From an uncultured Prevotella sp. (GTDB taxonomy: Bacteria; Bacteroidota; Bacteroidia; Bacteroidales; Bacteroidaceae), in assembly GCA_900770515.1 (NCBI GenBank), contig CAAHDP010000310.1, forward strand, positions 1 through 6,681: 6,681 nucleotides of DNA, in the 5' to 3' direction. Positions 5,601-6,681 of the stretch are shown piece after piece. Below the pieces are notes generated by a model. It was not told where the DNA came from. It saw only the letters and a list, made by a program, of their open reading frames with translations, and did no database searches. Every line of letters begins with the position of its first letter. The first letter of the stretch is position 1. A program made the translations under genes and the position numbers.

Positions 5601-5630
5601 CTCTTTGGCGTTTCCGCCTCTTAGCGTTTC
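5601..5630. repeat. Imperfect tandem duplication at the end of the PstS-like gene, with a small GNRA-type hairpin
   Basis: CTCTTTGGCGTTTC (5601-5614) and CTCTTAGCGTTTC (5618-5630) are near-identical copies at a 17-nt pitch. The second copy contains the last codons and the stop (5621-5623) of the - strand PstS-like gene. On the - strand, GGCG-GAAA-CGCC (5618-5607) can form a 4-bp hairpin with a GAAA tetraloop between the two genes of the operon. It is too short and lacks a T run, so it is not a terminator. Confidence 0.55.
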
Positions 5631-6586
5631 ACATTTACTGTTCTGATTGTGATGTCTCCACGATATGGAAGCAATCCTGTCTTGAACAGGATGAGCTGAC
5701 CTTTAGGGTTGGAGATGTAGTTGGCAAAACTCCAAGGCAAAGCCTTGTGAGGATCTACCACGATAGCGTATATAGTTCTTACGAATGGATATCTTCCATC
5801 CAGCAAGTATGCCTGATATGGCTGCCAACTGTTAGAAGGTGTAGCCTTATCCTTGACGGATACTCGCATCACATGAATATTCTTCTTAAAGGTTGTGTTT
5901 GTGGAATCTCTTCGGTCGTTCAACCAATTTGATCCGATAACACCAATAGAGCCTGGATTCTGGTCTACAAAGTCAATCACCTGCTTGCTGGTCTTGGCAG
6001 CCATGATCTTCGCACCCATCTTTTCGCCGTGCAGAATGGAGTCTACAACGAAGTTGGTGGTAGCCGAGCGGGTATTGTCGAAGATAACCTCGATGTCACC
6101 TCTCTTGGATCCAGGAACAATATCACTCCATTTGGTAGCTTTACCTGTCAGGATACGCTTGATGTCGTTCACCGTGATGCAAGTATCTGTGTTGTTCTTG
6201 TTGGTGATGAACGCCAATCCATCGTAGCCGATAGGGAAAACGGCAGGAATTATATTGCTCTTCGACTTCAAGTATGCAATCTCACTATCTTTCAGGTTTC
6301 TGGTAGTGAAGAGAAGTGCTGTCTTGAAATCCTTAATCATCTGAAGTCCTGTGACTTCATCTGTGTATTTTGGTTTGAGCTTGGCTTTAGGGAACTCGAA
6401 CTCAAACTGACTTCTTTCTTCGTCAATGATAGGACTCAAACTCTCGTCAGCCACAAATTCAATTGTGCCTGAAGTAGGAGTATCAGTTCTACCATCTTTG
6501 GCTTTCTTCTCGCCGCAAGACGAGAAGAAAGCCATTGATAGTACTGTTAATCCTATACCTATAAAAATATAAGATGTTCTTTTCAT
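5621..6586 (-). CDS. PstS-like periplasmic substrate-binding lipoprotein
   Basis: This 321-residue protein starts at ATG 6586: the hydrophobic segment after MKRTSYIFIG and a lipobox-like FFSSC, with Cys24 as the lipidation site, are those of a lipoprotein. An in-frame start at 6631 would add 15 residues overlapping the TonB gene and is rejected. CGEKK after Cys24 lacks the acidic surface-export signal of Bacteroidota, so anchoring on the periplasmic side is likely. The body resembles the phosphate-type binding-protein fold (PBP_like_2/PstS): GTIEFVADESLSPI (40-53), FPIGYDGLAFITN (117-129), ITVNDIKRILTGKATKWSDI (137-156), FDNTRSATTNFV (169-180) in place of the usual ligand loop with SGT, and GSIGVIG (212-218). 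No pstCAB genes are visible. The gene starts 4 nt after the TonB stop, implying translational coupling. The ligand may be phosphate but the altered SAT loop leaves this open. Confidence 0.8.
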   Translation of the reverse strand: MKRTSYIFIGIGLTVLSMAFFSSCGEKKAKDGRTDTPTSGTIEFVADESLSPIIDEERSQFEFEFPKAKLKPKYTDEVTGLQMIKDFKTALLFTTRNLKDSEIAYLKSKSNIIPAVFPIGYDGLAFITNKNNTDTCITVNDIKRILTGKATKWSDIVPGSKRGDIEVIFDNTRSATTNFVVDSILHGEKMGAKIMAAKTSKQVIDFVDQNPGSIGVIGSNWLNDRRDSTNTTFKKNIHVMRVSVKDKATPSNSWQPYQAYLLDGRYPFVRTIYAIVVDPHKALPWSFANYISNPKGQLILFKTGLLPYRGDITIRTVNVKR

Positions 6587-6590
6587 TCTA

Positions 6591-6681
6591 TTACTGCAAT
6601 CTAAATACAACTGGTACAGTATACTTAACACGTACAGCAGAACCGTTTTGCTTACCTGGTTTCCACTTAGGCATGCTCTTA
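6591..6681 (-). CDS. tonB: C-terminal end of a TonB energy transducer; 5' end outside window
   Basis: Reading the - strand from the window edge gives the last 29 complete codons, ending TAA at 6591-6593. The peptide KSMPKWKPGKQNG, followed by VRVKYTVPVVFRLQ, is the hallmark end of the Bacteroidota TonB C-terminal domain (M-P-x-W-x-P-G-x-x-x-G, then V-x-V-x-Y-x-V-P-V-x-F-R-L). TonB spans the inner membrane and passes proton-motive energy from ExbB/ExbD to outer-membrane TonB-dependent receptors. Only the final beta-strands that contact the receptor are visible. The stop is separated from the PstS-like ATG by 4 nt, so the two genes are in one operon; ExbB/ExbD genes are likely upstream, outside the window. 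Confidence 0.9.
   Translation of the reverse strand, partial: KSMPKWKPGKQNGSAVRVKYTVPVVFRLQ

Noticed and set aside
6587..6631. ATG at 6631 as the PstS-like start
   Set aside because: It would overlap the TonB coding end by about 40 nt and place extra residues before the lipoprotein signal; ATG 6586 is 4 nt after the TonB stop and fits coupling.

Overview
The window looks like a chromosomal segment of a gut or rumen Bacteroidota bacterium, most likely Prevotella/Segatella. The reasons are: start codons without Shine-Dalgarno sequences, two -7 boxes of the Bacteroidota form TAnnTTTG, a PorT-like type IX secretion protein, a polysaccharide-utilisation type pair of glycoside hydrolases, and a TonB / substrate-binding lipoprotein / TPR cluster. 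The assignment rests on recognising protein families by eye; no database search was run.

Left part (1-2650, + strand): the 3' end of a GH95-type glycosidase (alpha-L-fucosidase/galactosidase family), then a complete secreted three-domain GH43 enzyme with its own promoter. Together they suggest removal of fucosyl/galactosyl and arabinosyl/xylosyl side groups from plant hemicellulose. A strong bidirectional hairpin terminator at 2614-2649 separates GH43 from the convergent porT-like gene.

Middle part (2700-4140): a porT-like outer-membrane beta-barrel gene (- strand) diverges from a 55-residue 2[4Fe-4S] ferredoxin gene (+ strand, 3632-3799). The ferredoxin promoter has a clear -7 box and a palindrome where the -33 element should be. 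Downstream, between the ferredoxin terminator and the terminator of the next convergent operon, lies a gene-free stretch (3891-4056). It is filled with about seven degenerate, mostly palindromic units at a 22-26 nt pitch, including a perfect 24-bp palindrome. This is the least explained structure in the window.

Right part (4050-6681, all - strand): in transcription order, the C-terminal end of a TonB energy transducer, a PstS-like substrate-binding lipoprotein starting 4 nt after it, then a 472-residue secreted TPR protein, ending in a hairpin and a strong terminator. This reads as one cell-envelope operon that couples inner-membrane energy transduction to periplasmic proteins. Its promoter and upstream genes (ExbB/ExbD would be expected) lie outside the window.
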